Part shown: positions 26,272 through 34,778 of the stretch, in pieces | Layout: each line of letters starts with the position of its first letter | Numbering within the stretch: the stretch's first letter is position 1 | Assembly: GCA_009842325.1 (NCBI GenBank) | Contig: VYFQ01000035.1 | Coordinates: 62,001 to 126,000, forward strand | Source of the DNA: Acidimicrobiaceae bacterium | GTDB taxonomy: Bacteria; Actinomycetota; Acidimicrobiia; Acidimicrobiales; Aldehydirespiratoraceae | DNA: 64,000 bases | Reading direction: 5' to 3' | The notes under the pieces: model-generated | Seen by the model: the letters and a program-made list of their open reading frames with translations, nothing else | What the model was told of the DNA's origin: nothing | Database searches by the model: none | Program-made: the position numbers and the translations under genes

Positions 26272-27216
26272 ATGAGCCACCATCAGATCACCGAGGCGAG
26301 GCGCCGGCTGCACCGCAGCGAGCTGGCTGTGCCCGGCTCGAGGCCCGAACTGTTCGAGAAGGCGGCGGCCAGCGAGGCCGACTACGTGTTCCTGGACCTT
26401 GAGGACGCGGTGGCGCCCGATGAGAAGGACGCGGCCCGACGCAACGTCATCGAGGCGTTGGGTGATGTCGACTGGCGCGGTTCCAGCAAGACGATCTCAG
26501 TGAGGGTCAACGGGCTCGACACCCATTACATGTACCGCGACCTGATCGACGTGGTCGAGCAGGCGGGAGCCCACCTCGACACGATCCTCGTTCCCAAGGT
26601 GGGCGTGCCCGGCGACGTCTACACCGTCGACGCCCTGCTCACCCAACTCGAGCAGGCGATGGGCCTCAGCCATCGGATCGGGGTGGAGGCGCTGATCGAG
26701 ACCGCTCTGGGCATGGCCAACGTAGAGGCGGTGGCCGCGTCGAGCCAGCGGTTGGAGGCGCTGCACTTTGGCGTGGCTGACTATGCAGCTTCTTGCAGAG
26801 CCAGAACAATATCCATCGGGGGGCTGAACCCCGACTATCCGGGAGACCAGTGGCACTCGGCGCTGTCCCGCATGCTGGTGGCCTGCCGGGCCAACGGATT
26901 GCGGGCCATCGACGGCCCGTTCGGGGACTTCGGCGACCCGGATGGGTTCGTCGCCGGGGCCCGCCGGGCCGCGGCCCTCGGCTACGACGGCAAGTGGGCC
27001 ATCCACCCCGCGCAGATCGATCTGGCCAACGACGTGTTCACACCGCCGAAGGCCGAGGTGGACCAGGCCCGCCGGGTGCTGGAGGCCCTGGAGGAGGCCG
27101 CCGCGGCCGGCCGGGGCGCGGCCCAGCTCGACGGGCGAATGATCGACGCCGCGTCGGCCCGGATGGCGCAGAACGTGGTCGAGACGGCCGAGGCCATCGC
27201 GAGCAGGGAGTCCTGA
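26272..27216 (+). CDS. mcl: Malyl-CoA lyase
   Basis: 314 residues. It cleaves malyl-CoA to glyoxylate and acetyl-CoA in the serine cycle. CitE/HpcH-fold landmarks: RLHRSELAVPGSRPELFEKA, YVFLDLEDAVAPDEKDAA (acidic metal ligands), ISVRVNGLDTHYMYRDL, LIETALGMANVEAVAASS, LHFGVADYAAS, DGPFGDFGDPDGFVAGARR and KWAIHPAQIDLANDVF. These match methylotroph malyl-CoA lyases closely rather than citrate lyase beta. ATG 26272 has GGAGG 6 nt upstream; an earlier in-frame ATG (26227) lacks a site. The gene lies 50 nt before mtkA. Confidence 0.95.
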   Translation: MSHHQITEARRRLHRSELAVPGSRPELFEKAAASEADYVFLDLEDAVAPDEKDAARRNVIEALGDVDWRGSSKTISVRVNGLDTHYMYRDLIDVVEQAGAHLDTILVPKVGVPGDVYTVDALLTQLEQAMGLSHRIGVEALIETALGMANVEAVAASSQRLEALHFGVADYAASCRARTISIGGLNPDYPGDQWHSALSRMLVACRANGLRAIDGPFGDFGDPDGFVAGARRAAALGYDGKWAIHPAQIDLANDVFTPPKAEVDQARRVLEALEEAAAAGRGAAQLDGRMIDAASARMAQNVVETAEAIASRES

Positions 27217-27266
27217 GGCTCACGCCGCGAGACGAGTCAGTCCAGGGAACGTAAGGAGGGACGTTC

Positions 27267-28439
27267 ATGGAGATCCACGAGTACCAAGCCAAGGCCATAC
27301 TCGCCGACTACGGCGTGTCCATACCGGATGGCGGGCTTGCCTACAGCCCCGAGCAGGCCACCTATCGAGCCTCCGAGATCGGCGGCGAACGGTGGGTGGT
27401 GAAGGCCCAGATCCACTCCGGGGCCAGAGGCCAGGCCGGGGGCATCAAGCTCTGCAACAACGAGCGCGAGGTGTGGGAGGCGGCCGACGAGCTGCTGGGC
27501 AAGCGGCTGGTCACCCACCAGACCGGCGAGCGGGGCAAGGGCGTGTACCGGCTGTACGTGGAGGCGGCCGTCGCCGCCGAGCGCGAGATCTATCTGGGGT
27601 TCGTCCTCGACCGGTCGGCCGAGCGGGTGATGGTGGTGGCCTCAGCCTCGGGCGGCATGGCCATCGAGGAGATCGCGGCCCGCGACCCGGATGCCATCGT
27701 GCGCGTCAACGTGGAGCCGGCCGTCGGGCTCCAGGCGTTTGAGGCCCGCGAGATCGCCTTCGCGGTGGGGCTCGACGCGAGCCTCGTGCCCCAGGCGGCC
27801 CAGATGATGACCGGCTGCTACCGGATCTTCGGCGAGCTCGACGCCACCATGCTGGAGATCAACCCGCTGGCGGTCACCGGCGACGGCCGCCTGCTGGCGC
27901 TGGACGCCAAGATGACCTTCGACGACAACGCCCTGTTCCGCCACCAGGACGTGTCCGAGCTGCGCGACAAGTCCCAGGAGGACCCCCGTGAGCGGACGGC
28001 CGTCGACCGGGGACTCAGCTACGTGGGGCTCGATGGGAACATCGGCTGCATCATCAACGGCGCCGGTCTGGCCATGGCCACCATGGACATGATCAAGCAC
28101 GCCGGGGGCGAGCCGGCCAACTTCCTCGACATCGGCGGGGGCGCGTCCCCCGAGCGGGTGCTGAAGGCGTTCCGGCTGGTGCTGTCCGACGAGAACGTGG
28201 AGGCCGTGCTGGTGAACATCTTCGCCGGCATCAACCGCTGCGACTGGGTGGCCGAGGGCGTGGTCCAGGCCCTCCAGCAGCTTGATCCCTCGGTTCCGGT
28301 GGTGGTGCGGCTGTCGGGCACCAACGTCGAGGAGGGACGGCGCATCCTGGCGGAAGCCGAGGTTCCAGTGATCACCGCCGACTCGCTGGCCGAGGCGGGC
28401 ACGAGAGCGGTAGCGGCCACTGAACGGAGCGCGGCCTGA
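27267..28439 (+). CDS. mtkA: Malate-CoA ligase (malate thiokinase), beta subunit
   Basis: 390 residues, ATP-grasp fold related to Suc[37 protein letters not shown] (nucleotide-binding), [34 protein letters not shown] (metal-binding) and [35 protein letters not shown] are visible. The whole chain resembles Methylobacterium-type MtkA more than succinyl-CoA synthetase. With MtkB it makes malyl-CoA from malate, ATP and CoA, feeding the lyase encoded just upstream. A strong AAGGAGG precedes the ATG by 7 nt. The stop overlaps the mtkB start by 1 nt (TGATG). Confidence 0.94.
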   Translation: MEIHEYQAKAILADYGVSIPDGGLAYSPEQATYRASEIGGERWVVKAQIHSGARGQAGGIKLCNNEREVWEAADELLGKRLVTHQTGERGKGVYRLYVEAAVAAEREIYLGFVLDRSAERVMVVASASGGMAIEEIAARDPDAIVRVNVEPAVGLQAFEAREIAFAVGLDASLVPQAAQMMTGCYRIFGELDATMLEINPLAVTGDGRLLALDAKMTFDDNALFRHQDVSELRDKSQEDPRERTAVDRGLSYVGLDGNIGCIINGAGLAMATMDMIKHAGGEPANFLDIGGGASPERVLKAFRLVLSDENVEAVLVNIFAGINRCDWVAEGVVQALQQLDPSVPVVVRLSGTNVEEGRRILAEAEVPVITADSLAEAGTRAVAATERSAA

Positions 28440-29323
28440 TGAGCATCATCCTCGACGAGACGACACCGGTGCTGGTGCAGGGCGTCACCGGCCGCATCGC
28501 CACCTTCCACACGACTGAAATGCTCGAGTACGGCACCAATGTGGTGGGAGGGGTCACGCCGGGCCGGGGCGGCGACACCCACTGCGGCGTGCCGGTCTTC
28601 GACACCATGAAGCAGGCCGTGGCGGCCACCGAGGCCACCGCCAGCGTGGTGTTCGTGCCGCCCCCGTTCGCAGCCGACGCCATCATGGAGGCGGCCGACG
28701 CCGGGGTCGAGTACTGCGTGTGCATCACGGAGGGCATCCCGGTACAGGACATGATCAAGGTCAAGCGCTACCAGCGCCGCTACCAGCACGCCAGCCGGAT
28801 GTGCTTGATCGGGCCGAACTGCGCCGGGGTGATAAGCCCGGGCCGGGCCATGATGGGCATCATGCCTCCCCACATCTACGAGTGGGGCCCGGTCGGCATC
28901 GTCAGCCGGTCGGGAACGCTCGGATACGAGGCGGCGTCCCAGCTCAAGGCGGTGGGGATCGGGGTGAGCACGAGCGTCGGGATCGGGGGCGACCCGATCA
29001 ACGGCAGCTCGTTCCTCGATCACCTCAAACGCTTCGAGGCCGATGGCGAGACCGAGGCCATCGTGATGATCGGCGAGATCGGGGGTCTTCAGGAGGCCCA
29101 GGCCGCCCAGTACGCCCGCGACCACATGCACAAGCCGGTGGTGGGCTACATCGCCGGTCTGACCGCGCCCAAGGGGCGCACCATGGGCCACGCCGGCGCC
29201 ATCGTCTCCACGGTCGGGGAGTCAGCTGCCGAGAAGGTGAAACTCATGCAGGAGTGCGGCGTAAAGATCGTCAAGCTGCCGTCCGACTTCGGAACCACCG
29301 TCCCGAAGGTCCTCCGCCGCTAG
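28439..29323 (+). CDS. mtkB: Malate-CoA ligase (malate thiokinase), alpha subunit
   Basis: 294 residues, SucD-like. VLVQGVTGRIATFHTTEML and VVGGVTPGRGGDTHCGVPVFDT form the CoA-binding region, IGPNCAGVISPGRAMMGIMP and SRSGTLGYEAASQL follow, and GIGGDPINGSSFLDHL precedes the phospho-histidine loop TMGHAGAIVSTVGESAAEK. It pairs with mtkA. The stop codon at 29321-29323 shares the palindrome CTAG (29320-29323) with the stop codon of tdm on the other strand, so the two operons end in each other. Confidence 0.94.
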   Translation: MSIILDETTPVLVQGVTGRIATFHTTEMLEYGTNVVGGVTPGRGGDTHCGVPVFDTMKQAVAATEATASVVFVPPPFAADAIMEAADAGVEYCVCITEGIPVQDMIKVKRYQRRYQHASRMCLIGPNCAGVISPGRAMMGIMPPHIYEWGPVGIVSRSGTLGYEAASQLKAVGIGVSTSVGIGGDPINGSSFLDHLKRFEADGETEAIVMIGEIGGLQEAQAAQYARDHMHKPVVGYIAGLTAPKGRTMGHAGAIVSTVGESAAEKVKLMQECGVKIVKLPSDFGTTVPKVLRR

Positions 29324-31722
29324 GAGTCGAGGCCGCGGACCCGGGTCTTGTCGGGGTCGTAGAACGGGTATCGCACGACCTTGGCCGCGATCCGCTTCTC
29401 GTGGCCGTCGAGCTTGCCGACCTCCACGGCCGTGCCGATCTCGGCATGCTCTACCGCCATGCGGCACAGGGCGACGTTCTTGCGCAGTGTGGGGGAGATG
29501 GTGCCGCTGGTGACGACGCCTACCTGGTTGCGACCGGCGTACACGCCGTCGCCGTGGGAGGCGGGCTCGCCTCCGTCCACCTCCAGGCCCACCAGCCGCC
29601 GCTGCGGGTTGTCACGGCGCTTGAGGAGGGCGTCCCGGCCGATGAAGTCGTCCTCCTTGGTCTTGAGCGGCACAGTGAAGCCGATGCCGGCCTCGTAGGG
29701 GTCGGTCTGATCGCAGAACTCGTACCCCGCGAAGATGAGGCCGGCCTCGATGCGCAGGATGTCGAGCGCGGACAGGCCCATCGGCACCAGGCCGTGCTCC
29801 GCGCCGGCCTCGAAGATCGCGTCCCATACCGCGGGTGCATCCGAGGGGTGGCAGAACACCTCATAGCCGAGTTCGCCGGTGTAGCCGGTGCGAGACACCA
29901 CCAGCGGGATCCCGTCGTAGTCGCCGATGCGGGCGATGGTGAACCGGAACCATCCCAGCTCCGCGATCGTCGGCTGGTCGGGACGGGTCCAGATCACCTG
30001 TTCCAGAATGCTGCGACTGTTGGGTCCCTGGACCTGGAGGTTGTGGAGCTGCTCGGTGGAGCTGCGCACCCATACCTGTAGCCCCAAGCGCTGGGCCTGC
30101 TCCCGCAGCCAGACGCCGCTGTACCCGAGCTGCCCGCCGATCCAGCGGAAGTTCTCGCGCCCGAGCCGGAACACGGTGCCGTCGTCGATCATGCCGCCGG
30201 TGTGGTGGCACATGGCCGTGTACGACACCTGACCGTCGGCGAGCTTGCGGACGTTGCGGGTGACGCAGGTTTGCATCAGCAGCTCGGCGTCGGGGCCCGT
30301 GACCTCGTACTTGCGCAGCGGGGAGAGGTCGATGGCCGCGGCGGCCTGCCGGCAGGCCCAGTACTCCTCGATAGGTCCGTGGGCCGTGTAGGAATCGGCC
30401 AGCCAGTAGCCGCAGTACTCACTGAAGCTGCGGGTCAACCCAGAGGTGCGGGGATGGAATCCCGTCTCCTTGGTCAGTTGTGCCTCGGAGTCTGCGGTCA
30501 TGCGGATCGCCGTCGCTTTCTTGAACCGGTTGGCAGAGGGGTAGACCCGCACCGCGATGTCGGTGGGGTTCCAGGCGTTGGCCGCGTCGATGTCGTCGGG
30601 GCATGAGGTGGACACGCACACCAGGTCCTCCAGAGCTCGCAGCAGGACGTAGTCGCCCGGACGGGACCACGGCTCGTCGAGGTAGATCTGGTTGTGGTCG
30701 TCGAGGTTGGTGTTGTAGAAGAAGTTGATGGCCTCCCAGCCCCGGCGGCGGGTCACTCCGTAGGGGTCGAGGACGTCGTTGATGTTGTCGGTGCAGTTGA
30801 CGTGGCCCGGGTAGCCCAACTCCTCGTAGTAGCGGGCGTTGCAGGCGGTGTTGAACGTGTCATGGCGGCCCACGGTGTCCTGGACCACCTCGACCAGGGG
30901 CTGCATCTTGGCGTTGTAGAACTTGGAGTAGAGGCCGGGCGCCGGACAGGTCGCTCCCATGAGGGAGCGGGTGATCGTGGCGTCGAGGCTCACGTCCAGC
31001 CCGGCGTCGAGATCGGCTGCCGCGAAGCACTGGAAGTCGGAGCACTGCCGGCCTTCCACGTCGACGACCTGGAACCAGTCACCCTTGGCGACCTCATACG
31101 CCTTGGCGGTGCTGTGCTTGACGATGAAGTCCTGGCTGGGATCGGCCAGCGGCGCGGGCAGCAGAGGCTCGGTGGAGTAGCGGGTCTCATCCCGGCGGTG
31201 CACGTAGACGATCAGGTCGGTGGGGGGAGAGCCGCCGTGGGCCGACATCGACTCGCCCGGCGCGACGATGACGCAGGCGACGTCGTCATGGGCCACCATC
31301 CTGGTCCGGGCGCCACCGGTGGTGTCGTCACCCAGGACCCTTAATGGGGTCGCGGCCCGCAGGGCGGCCAGGTCCACGCCGACGCGTTCGAGCCCGACGC
31401 GCACCCGGCGGGCGTCCTGAAGCTCTGCGGAGAGGATGCCTACTGCGGCCGAGTCTTCGGTGGAGCGAGCCCGGCTGCCGTTGCCGCTGTCCGGGGCGTC
31501 AGCGGGGCCGAGCAGGCTGGGATCGGATCGACCGTTGGCGTCGAATGCCACCAGCTCGCAGCGCTGGCGACCCTCGGGATCGACGATCTCCAGCTCGTCA
31601 CCGGCGTCGAGGGCCAGGACGGTGGCGCCGCCGCCGGTCACCCGGTAGCGCTCGACTCCCGGTCCGAGCATCAACAGCCCCGGCACCAGAACCCTTGGCT
31701 GGTCCGGTGCGATCGTGGTCAT
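29320..31722 (-). CDS. tdm: Trimethylamine N-oxide demethylase (DUF1989 + GcvT-type fusion)
   Basis: 800 residues from ATG 31722, which has GGGAGG about 6 nt upstream. The N-terminal half (about 1-400) is a DUF1989-type metal domain with WFQVVDVEGRQCSDFQCFAA, NCTDNINDVLDPYG and the Cys pair in CVSTSCPDD. The C-terminal half (about 420-800) is an aminomethyltransferase (GcvT) fold: VTGPDAELLMQTCVTRNV, VQGPNSRSILEQVIW, VVSRTGYTGELGYEVFC and GLSALDILRIEAGL. Known Tdm has this two-domain plan, splitting TMAO to dimethylamine and formaldehyde, with the C-terminal domain binding tetrahydrofolate. Proximity to tmm and the serine-cycle genes supports it. Another methylamine demethylase is possible. 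Confidence 0.85.
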   Translation of the reverse strand: MTTIAPDQPRVLVPGLLMLGPGVERYRVTGGGATVLALDAGDELEIVDPEGRQRCELVAFDANGRSDPSLLGPADAPDSGNGSRARSTEDSAAVGILSAELQDARRVRVGLERVGVDLAALRAATPLRVLGDDTTGGARTRMVAHDDVACVIVAPGESMSAHGGSPPTDLIVYVHRRDETRYSTEPLLPAPLADPSQDFIVKHSTAKAYEVAKGDWFQVVDVEGRQCSDFQCFAAADLDAGLDVSLDATITRSLMGATCPAPGLYSKFYNAKMQPLVEVVQDTVGRHDTFNTACNARYYEELGYPGHVNCTDNINDVLDPYGVTRRRGWEAINFFYNTNLDDHNQIYLDEPWSRPGDYVLLRALEDLVCVSTSCPDDIDAANAWNPTDIAVRVYPSANRFKKATAIRMTADSEAQLTKETGFHPRTSGLTRSFSEYCGYWLADSYTAHGPIEEYWACRQAAAAIDLSPLRKYEVTGPDAELLMQTCVTRNVRKLADGQVSYTAMCHHTGGMIDDGTVFRLGRENFRWIGGQLGYSGVWLREQAQRLGLQVWVRSSTEQLHNLQVQGPNSRSILEQVIWTRPDQPTIAELGWFRFTIARIGDYDGIPLVVSRTGYTGELGYEVFCHPSDAPAVWDAIFEAGAEHGLVPMGLSALDILRIEAGLIFAGYEFCDQTDPYEAGIGFTVPLKTKEDDFIGRDALLKRRDNPQRRLVGLEVDGGEPASHGDGVYAGRNQVGVVTSGTISPTLRKNVALCRMAVEHAEIGTAVEVGKLDGHEKRIAAKVVRYPFYDPDKTRVRGLDS

Positions 31723-31792
31723 GATCGCCTCCCTGGGGGTAATGAACTTCGGTGGCCAGTCTCGCGGTGCGCGCCTAGGCACGCAACCGGCA

Positions 31793-32203
31793 TCATCGCC
31801 TCCGTCTGCCCAGAGGCCCAGACAGTCCGTGCCCCGGCGGCTTGCCGTCGGTGTCGGATGCAGAAACGGTCGCGAACATCTCCCAGATCAGCAGAACGGC
31901 GGCCACGACACAGACCGCGGCCGCTACCCAGAGCCCCACGGCGGGGTCGGTCCCGCCGTCGAGAATCCTCCGGATCGTGATGGCGCCCGCGAAGCCGGCG
32001 CCGATCCAAGCCGGTCGCCAGCCCACCTGGACGAGTCCTGCGGTGACCAGGCTCACGACCAGGACCAGTTGGCCGTCATTGACGGCGACCCCCTGCACCG
32101 ACTCCGTGCCGCTCGCTGATGCAGTCGTATGCCACGGCAAGAACATCGCCGCGGCGGCAACGACCGCGCAGACCTGCGCGATCCGCTTGCGAGGGATCCT
32201 CAC
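31793..32203 (-). CDS. Small membrane protein, unknown function
   Basis: 136 residues with about four hydrophobic segments: VCAVVAAAAMFLPW, LVLVVSLVTAGLVQVGW, AWIGAGFAGAITI and VGLWVAAAVCVVAAVLLIWEMF. The short N-terminus is basic and the C-terminus ends in three arginines. No family was recognised. It lies 70 nt upstream of tdm on the same strand and downstream of a strong hairpin that closes the amt unit, so it may lead the tdm transcript. Confidence 0.6.
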   Translation of the reverse strand: MRIPRKRIAQVCAVVAAAAMFLPWHTTASASGTESVQGVAVNDGQLVLVVSLVTAGLVQVGWRPAWIGAGFAGAITIRRILDGGTDPAVGLWVAAAVCVVAAVLLIWEMFATVSASDTDGKPPGHGLSGPLGRRRR

Positions 32204-32231
32204 GGCGTCAGGCTAGAGGTCCAGATGCAGG

Positions 32232-32270
32232 GGCTGGCGCCGTGCCGCACTGAGCGGCACGGCGCCAGCC
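32232..32270. terminator. Perfect 17-bp hairpin below the amt unit
   Basis: GGCTGGCGCCGTGCCGC at 32232-32248 is followed by the loop ACTGA and the exact complement at 32254-32270. It begins 24 nt after the last small gene of the amt operon. Neither strand shows a T-run after the stem, so it may act as a Rho-independent terminator of the GC-hairpin type, common in actinobacteria, or as an RNA 3'-end stabiliser. Confidence 0.7.
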
Positions 32271-32294
32271 TCCTTGAATGGGGTGAGTCAGGTG

Positions 32295-32420
32295 TCAGAA
32301 AGCCTGGATGGCGATAATCGTGAAGACGATGCAGGCGATCGTGAAGACGATGAACGCCATCTCGATGCCCTTGTCGTGGCCATGCTTGCCCTGAAACTCG
32401 ATTTGCTTACGACGAGCCAT
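32295..32420 (-). CDS. 41-residue single-pass membrane protein
   Basis: Short frame starting MARRKQIEFQGKHGHDKG, then one hydrophobic helix (EMAFIVFTIACIVFTIIAIQAF) ending at the stop, so the C-terminus lies in the membrane. The basic N-terminus suggests an N-in topology. It is the last of three tiny membrane protein genes after amt, only 1 nt after the 74-residue gene, which argues that it is translated. Function unknown; it could be a small subunit or modulator of the transporter. Confidence 0.65.
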   Translation of the reverse strand: MARRKQIEFQGKHGHDKGIEMAFIVFTIACIVFTIIAIQAF

Positions 32421-32421
32421 G

Positions 32422-32646
32422 TCAGTCCTCCGAGCCGTACTTGTCGGCGAGCCGGTCGGCTGCGTGGTTCAGCAGCTTGTCCTCGCGCACGGTCACGAGC
32501 AGTGCCGAGATCACGGAGACCGCGATCCCGAGAATGGCCAAGACGACCGAGGGGCCGGCGCCGAAGACGGGGCCTTCAGCCCACGTAAAATACGGGCCGG
32601 CCAGCTCTACGCCTTGTTCCCAACTGTCGAAGGGGAAGCTGTTCAT
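32422..32646 (-). CDS. 74-residue single-pass membrane protein
   Basis: Starts MNSFPFDSWEQGVELAGPYF, has one membrane helix (SVVLAILGIAVSVISALLVTV, about residues 33-53) and a charged C-terminal tail with EDKLLNHAADRLADKYGSED. AGGACTGA provides a plausible ribosome site. It sits between two other tiny membrane-protein genes directly after amt. No family recognised. The amphipathic tail could contact the cytoplasmic face of a partner. Confidence 0.68.
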   Translation of the reverse strand: MNSFPFDSWEQGVELAGPYFTWAEGPVFGAGPSVVLAILGIAVSVISALLVTVREDKLLNHAADRLADKYGSED

Positions 32647-32672
32647 TCAGTCCTCCTTGGTTCTGAACGTTG

Positions 32673-32801
32673 TTAGTTGTCGTGTCGATGATCCTGCGCC
32701 TCCAGCTGCGCTCGCCTGCGCTTGCCCCAGTACGCGGCGGCCGCTACCACCGAGTACATGACGGCAAGTGCTCCGACGAGCTGCAGCCATGAGGCGGACA
32801 C
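32673..32801 (-). CDS. 42-residue single-pass membrane protein
   Basis: The GTG start at 32801 is only 3 nt after the amt stop, suggesting translational coupling. The helix WLQLVGALAVMYSVVAAAAYW is followed by a very basic tail (GKRRRAQLEAQDHRHDN). No separate ribosome site is visible. It is the first of three consecutive tiny membrane proteins in the amt operon. Function unknown, and the assignment rests on reading-frame position and composition. Confidence 0.55.
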   Translation of the reverse strand: MSASWLQLVGALAVMYSVVAAAAYWGKRRRAQLEAQDHRHDN

Positions 32802-32804
32802 CGG

Positions 32805-34193
32805 CTAGCGGTTGGCGGCGAGCTCCGCCCGCAGCGTGGCTGCGGCCGACTCCCGTGAGCCGTCGGCGTGGGTGATGGGCTCGTCGGCCCGGCCGAACTC
32901 CGGATAGAAGTCCGTCTCGAACTCGGCCATGTCGAGGCCCTCGACCTCCACCTCGGGCGGAACCCTCAGCAGGTTCAGCTTCTTGAGGATCCACGATGCG
33001 ACGTAGCCGGTCACGAAGGACAGCGCGAAGATCGCGGTCACACCCACGAGCTGGCCCAGGAAGCTGGTCTCCACACCGGCGGGGCCTGTCGGGTACCCGG
33101 CGGCGAAGATGCCAACGGCCAGCGCGCCCCACATTCCCATGAAGCCGTGGACTGACACTGCGCCGACGGCGTCGTCGACGCGGGCCTTGCTCTCCAGCCA
33201 GCCGCCGATGTAGTAGCAGGCTCCGGCCGAGAAGAAGGCCAGAATCAGCACCAGGTTGGGGCTGTAGATGTCGGCGCCCGCCGATACCGCCACCACGCCG
33301 GCCAGGCCTCCGGAGATGGTCCAGAACGGATCACCCTTGGAGAAGATGTAGCCGCCGGCGAAACCGCCCGCGAAGCCCATCGTGATGGTGTAGGTGATGG
33401 CCGACAGCGTGGCCGGGTTGAAGTAGATGTTGGCCCAACCCGGAGTGGTGTCGGCCGTGATGGCGAGGCACGCCGCGTAGAAGGCGTAGAACGCCGTGAA
33501 GATGATCATCAGCCCCATCAGCGTGAGGTGCAGGTTGTGGGGCTGGAACGCTCTCGTGCCGCCGTTGCTGTCGTACCTCCCGATCCTTGGACCGAGGTTG
33601 TACAGCACGCCCAGGGCGAAGATGCCGGCCACACCGTGGACCACCATCGAAGCCGCGAAGTCGTGGTAGCCGAAGTGCACGCCCAGCCAGCCTCCGTAGC
33701 TCCATCCCCAAGCCGCAGCGACGACCCAGACCAGCCCGCCCATCAGGGCGGTCAGCCACAGGTAGGCCGAGATGCGGATGCGCTCGATCACCGCGCCGGA
33801 CATGATCGATCCTGTCGTCCAGGAGAACAGCACGAAGGCCGCCCAGAAGACGCCCGTGATGTTGTCGCCGAGGTGTGGTCCCGCGGAGCCGTCCCACGCC
33901 AGGCCGTAGCCGTCGCCGCAGAAGTAAAGCCCCGTCAGACCTGCGGGGCTTGCTCCATCGGCTGAAACTGTGAACTTCAAACCTTCCTGCATGCAGAAGT
34001 ACACGTACCAGCCGAGGTAGTAGAACGTCGGCGTCACCACGGCAATCGTCATGATGTTCTTCATCGCCGTCGACATGATGTTCTTGCGGCGGCTGACGCC
34101 GGCCTCGTAGGTCATGAACCCCACGTGCAGCAGCCACATGATTGCGACGGTGAAGAAGTAGTAAGCCTCGGTGAACACTATGGCAGTGCTCAT
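32805..34193 (-). CDS. amt: Ammonium / methylammonium transporter (Amt family)
   Basis: 462 residues, about 11 membrane segments. N-terminal YYFFTVAIMWLLHVGFMTYEAG is Amt-like. The conserved Asp and first pore His are in HDFAASMVVHGVAG, PHNLHLTLMG follows, and the second pore His is in VGAVSVHGFMGMWGALAVG. The cytoplasmic tail (about 60 residues, DMAEFETDFYPEFG) is longer than a minimal AmtB tail. ATG 34193 is preferred over 34256. No GlnK gene accompanies it; three tiny membrane proteins do. Near tmm and tdm it could recover ammonium or methylammonium from methylated amines. Confidence 0.92.
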   Translation of the reverse strand: MSTAIVFTEAYYFFTVAIMWLLHVGFMTYEAGVSRRKNIMSTAMKNIMTIAVVTPTFYYLGWYVYFCMQEGLKFTVSADGASPAGLTGLYFCGDGYGLAWDGSAGPHLGDNITGVFWAAFVLFSWTTGSIMSGAVIERIRISAYLWLTALMGGLVWVVAAAWGWSYGGWLGVHFGYHDFAASMVVHGVAGIFALGVLYNLGPRIGRYDSNGGTRAFQPHNLHLTLMGLMIIFTAFYAFYAACLAITADTTPGWANIYFNPATLSAITYTITMGFAGGFAGGYIFSKGDPFWTISGGLAGVVAVSAGADIYSPNLVLILAFFSAGACYYIGGWLESKARVDDAVGAVSVHGFMGMWGALAVGIFAAGYPTGPAGVETSFLGQLVGVTAIFALSFVTGYVASWILKKLNLLRVPPEVEVEGLDMAEFETDFYPEFGRADEPITHADGSRESAAATLRAELAANR

Positions 34194-34290
34194 TGACTCA
34201 CCCCCAATTCTTCTTGTCCGCTCCGACCGGTCGGCCGGACCTGCCGACAATAGCACAGACCGTGCCGCTGTTCCCAGTGGGCGCTTTCCA

Positions 34291-34340
34291 AGGGTTCGCG
34301 AACCTTTCCCAGGGTTCGCGAATCTTTCTCAGGGTTCGCG
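34291..34340. repeat. 20-bp iterons upstream of amt
   Basis: AGGGTTCGCG starts at 34291, 34311 and 34331, an exact 20-bp period (about two helical turns). The spacers are AACCTTTCCC and AATCTTTCTC. The first copy contains the perfect 12-bp palindrome GGTTCGCGAACC (34293-34304), and the second has one mismatch to it. They lie about 100-150 nt before the amt start in the 155-nt spacer after the 132-residue gene. They look like multiple binding sites for one dimeric regulator. Confidence 0.65.
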
Positions 34341-34348
34341 TCGCGGCT

Positions 34349-34747
34349 CTACTCTTCGTCCGGCTCGTGGACGATGACCTGCGCGAGCTCTCCGGTGTTG
34401 GCGTTGACCCAGATGTCGGCCTTGTGCAGGAAGTCCTCGGGGCCGCCCTCGGGGTCGTCCACGGTGAAGACCACCACCCACATCAACTTGGCCGGGAAGC
34501 CCTGGCGCAGCAGCTTGGCCTCTGTCTTGTCGGGTGCGAAGGCGCCGGGCTCGGCTGCCAGCGCAGCGCTGGCAGTGGCGATGGCCTGCTCCTCCTCCAC
34601 GTTCCTGCCTCCGCAGCTCTGCGGGGCGAACACGGAGACGAGCACCAGCGCCAGTCCGACCGCGATCAGCAACTTGGTGCGTCCCTGTATAGCCGTGATG
34701 CGGCCCAGCAGACCTGCGGGCCTCTCCTCGGGTGTCGGGTCGGTCAT
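34349..34747 (-). CDS. Membrane-anchored protein of unknown function
   Basis: 132 residues. The N-terminus is polar (TDPTPEERPAG), followed by one hydrophobic helix (KLLIAVGLALVLVSVFA, about 25-42) and an exported domain with AKLMWVVVFTVDDPEG, KADIWVNANTGELAQVIV and an acidic end. The last segment resembles PepSY-like repeats in layout (WVNANTGE), though this is only a resemblance. It follows the 75-residue membrane protein by 31 nt and precedes the amt control region. Confidence 0.55.
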   Translation of the reverse strand: MTDPTPEERPAGLLGRITAIQGRTKLLIAVGLALVLVSVFAPQSCGGRNVEEEQAIATASAALAAEPGAFAPDKTEAKLLRQGFPAKLMWVVVFTVDDPEGGPEDFLHKADIWVNANTGELAQVIVHEPDEE

Positions 34748-34778
34748 CGTCGCGGTCCTGGGCGTGGGCGAGGCGGGG

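Noticed and set aside
27267..29323. Succinyl-CoA synthetase (sucCD) instead of mtkAB
   Set aside because: The sequences follow malate-CoA ligase more closely, and the genes are directly downstream of malyl-CoA lyase.
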